Source: Anaerolineaceae bacterium (lineage in GTDB: Bacteria; Chloroflexota; Anaerolineae; Aggregatilineales; Phototrophicaceae). From it: 64,000 nt of DNA. Location: the NCBI GenBank assembly GCA_020634115.1, contig JACKCH010000012.1, forward strand, positions 372,001 through 436,000, given 5' to 3'. A program made the position numbers and the translations under genes. Numbering within the stretch: the stretch's first letter is position 1; each line of letters starts with the position of its first letter. Shown here in pieces: positions 62,791 through 64,000 of this stretch. Below the pieces are notes generated by a model. That model saw only the letters and a program-made list of their open reading frames with translations. It did no database searches and had not been told where the DNA came from.

Positions 62791-64000
62791 CTAGGTGTTA
62801 TTGCCGTTAGCGGGCGGCGCAGGTGGCAGGGTGGATGATGAGAGTTTCCCGCCGGTATCATATTCCAGCAGCAGCGCTTGGTAACGCTCACGATAAAGCT
62901 GCGCCCGGTCACGTTCGAGATTCCACAGCCGGTTCACCGCATCAACAATCGGTGTAAATTTAGACCCAACTTCGCTCAATTGCTGGACAAAACGATCAAA
63001 TTCCTTGTCATGGCTGCGCCAGACTTCATCGTTAGACAGCGTGAACTGTTTCCAACGCTTCTGGTCGTCTGAAGTCCAGTCGTTCCACTCCTGGCGGAAA
63101 CGCTCCTCACTGAGCCGCTGCATTTCCGCAACCTCGTTAATCCGCCGTTCCAACCGGTCACCGATACGCTCAAAATCGCCGATGATCTTCTTCATGTCCC
63201 GGTAGGCTTCCGACCAGGTTTCAAAACGCTCTATATTGCGCTGCATCACACTGTCCTGCTCACCGAAACGCTCGGTCAGCTGGGAAATCTGGTTGTCTCG
63301 CTGCTGCAGCAGCAGGGTTTGCTGGTCAATGAACTGTTGAATCTGTTCGCGCCGCCCGTCCTCGCTGTTCTGAACTTCCTGCACCCGCCGCTCAATCCGC
63401 AGCGCCAGGTCTTCCAACAGGCTCAGCTTGGGACGCATACTGTCAATCTGCTTCTGAATCTCCGGTAGTTCCGACTGCACCTCAGAAATCCGGCGGGCAT
63501 CCTGGCGACGCTGCTCTTCCAAGAAAGCCAGACGGCGGTCTGGCTCTTCCAGCCGCTTAACCGTGTCATCCACCCGCTGCTGCAAGCCTCCTACCGCGTC
63601 AGCTAACCGCTGGCGTTCCAGGTCTGATGCGCCAACGCCACTGGTCTGACGTTCCAGCTTTTCGATTGAATCGCCTAATTCACGGATCGAGCGCATGATA
63701 CTTTCACGGTTGAGCTCCGCCCGCCGTTCAGCTTCGCGCTCGGCCAGCAGCCGCTTCGATTCGGCCTTTTCCAACAGTCCGACCATTTCTTTGCGAAACA
63801 TATCTGGCATATCGCTATCCCGCACATTCGGGGATAGTTCGCTACGAATCACCGTCTGGTCAGATTCCATACTGTTGACCCGGCGCATCAGCACATCAAT
63901 CGTCTCCTGCTGTTGAGCCAGCCGTTCCTCTAAAGTCGCAATCATTGATTTATCCCGGCGGCGCTCTTCATCCAACCACTCAATCATCCGCGCGGCCTGG
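62791..64000 (-). CDS. Coiled-coil protein (5' end beyond the right edge)
   Basis: The frame runs to the window edge: four codons (QAAR) precede the first in-frame ATG at 63987, so translation may begin further out. The visible 402 residues are nearly all heptad-type helix rich in Arg, Glu and Gln (EERLAQQQETIDVLMRRVNSM, ERRINEVAEMQRLSEERFRQ), ending in a Pro/Asn-rich tail. No membrane segment or motif is seen. It starts upstream of selB with a 12-base gap, so the two may be co-transcribed. Function unknown; structural or SMC-like helper roles are guesses. Confidence 0.7.
   Translation of the reverse strand, partial: QAARMIEWLDEERRRDKSMIATLEERLAQQQETIDVLMRRVNSMESDQTVIRSELSPNVRDSDMPDMFRKEMVGLLEKAESKRLLAEREAERRAELNRESIMRSIRELGDSIEKLERQTSGVGASDLERQRLADAVGGLQQRVDDTVKRLEEPDRRLAFLEEQRRQDARRISEVQSELPEIQKQIDSMRPKLSLLEDLALRIERRVQEVQNSEDGRREQIQQFIDQQTLLLQQRDNQISQLTERFGEQDSVMQRNIERFETWSEAYRDMKKIIGDFERIGDRLERRINEVAEMQRLSEERFRQEWNDWTSDDQKRWKQFTLSNDEVWRSHDKEFDRFVQQLSEVGSKFTPIVDAVNRLWNLERDRAQLYRERYQALLLEYDTGGKLSSSTLPPAPPANGNNT

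Noticed and set aside
1..64000. CRISPR arrays, insertion sequences, prophage or toxin-antitoxin pairs
   Set aside because: I looked for regular direct repeats, transposase or phage-like proteins and paired small genes and saw none. The WYL regulator alone does not indicate a defence island.

Overview
The window looks like a chromosomal segment of a member of the Chloroflexota, most likely an Anaerolineae-type bacterium. I infer this from protein style: several secreted or membrane-anchored LysM proteins with long Thr-Pro linkers, a DUF2207/SPFH envelope module, a WYL regulator, PMT-type glycosyltransferases and CelD-like acetyltransferases mixed with ordinary housekeeping genes. I see no phage, insertion sequence, plasmid or CRISPR region. 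Coding density is high on both strands and no stretch over about 360 bases lacks a gene; the two longest gaps (44691-45043 and 58404-58729) are filled with regulatory RNA and promoters.

Layout. 1-7646: the tail of a secreted protease-like protein, tlyA, lepA, a cinA-like/phosphoribosyltransferase-like pair on the minus strand, and an orphan sugar-ABC ATPase (UgpC/MsmK type). 7664-14534: a CelD-like acetyltransferase, an MshA-like glycosyltransferase, a four-gene carbamoyltransferase cassette (SxtJ-like, NodU/CmcH-type, DUF5989, small membrane protein) and an NDH-2. 14659-25038: an unrecognised 802-residue protein with an HxxxDG motif, purH, hisE, dgt, a Ser/Thr kinase, a GH5-like secreted protein and a WYL regulator. 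25066-36378: a LysM glycosidase-like protein, the DUF2207 / zinc-ribbon / coiled-coil / SPFH module, and several membrane or exported proteins of unknown role. 36552-39520: yajC-secD-secF. 39524-43760: a zinc dehydrogenase and a minus-strand group of Sir2, GAF histidine kinase and CpaE-like ATPase. 43870-48522: tRNA-Thr(CGT), udk, then a T-box leader controlling a methyltransferase and valS. 48524-55949: a HEAT protein, a degenerate nucleotidyltransferase, two LysM paralogues, mutL and a second histidine kinase. 55984-58591: hisH-hisA-hisF-hisI on the minus strand, preceded by a His-rich leader peptide and attenuator. 58653-64000: a SAM hydroxide adenosyltransferase, murA, selB and a coiled-coil protein running off the edge.

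The most rewarding signals are regulatory. A his leader peptide with four His codons in 18 sits under a near-consensus promoter and ahead of an intrinsic terminator. A transcriptional T-box lies ahead of valS but with a methyltransferase gene in between. The his promoter is arranged back to back with a promoter for a short upstream ORF coupled to the SAM hydroxide adenosyltransferase gene. A second theme is enzymes that have lost catalytic residues: the CinA C-terminal domain, its PRTase partner, both glycoside-hydrolase-like proteins, and the nucleotidyltransferase. MurA carries Asp where most bacteria have the fosfomycin-binding Cys. All functional calls come from reading motifs by eye; no database search was possible.
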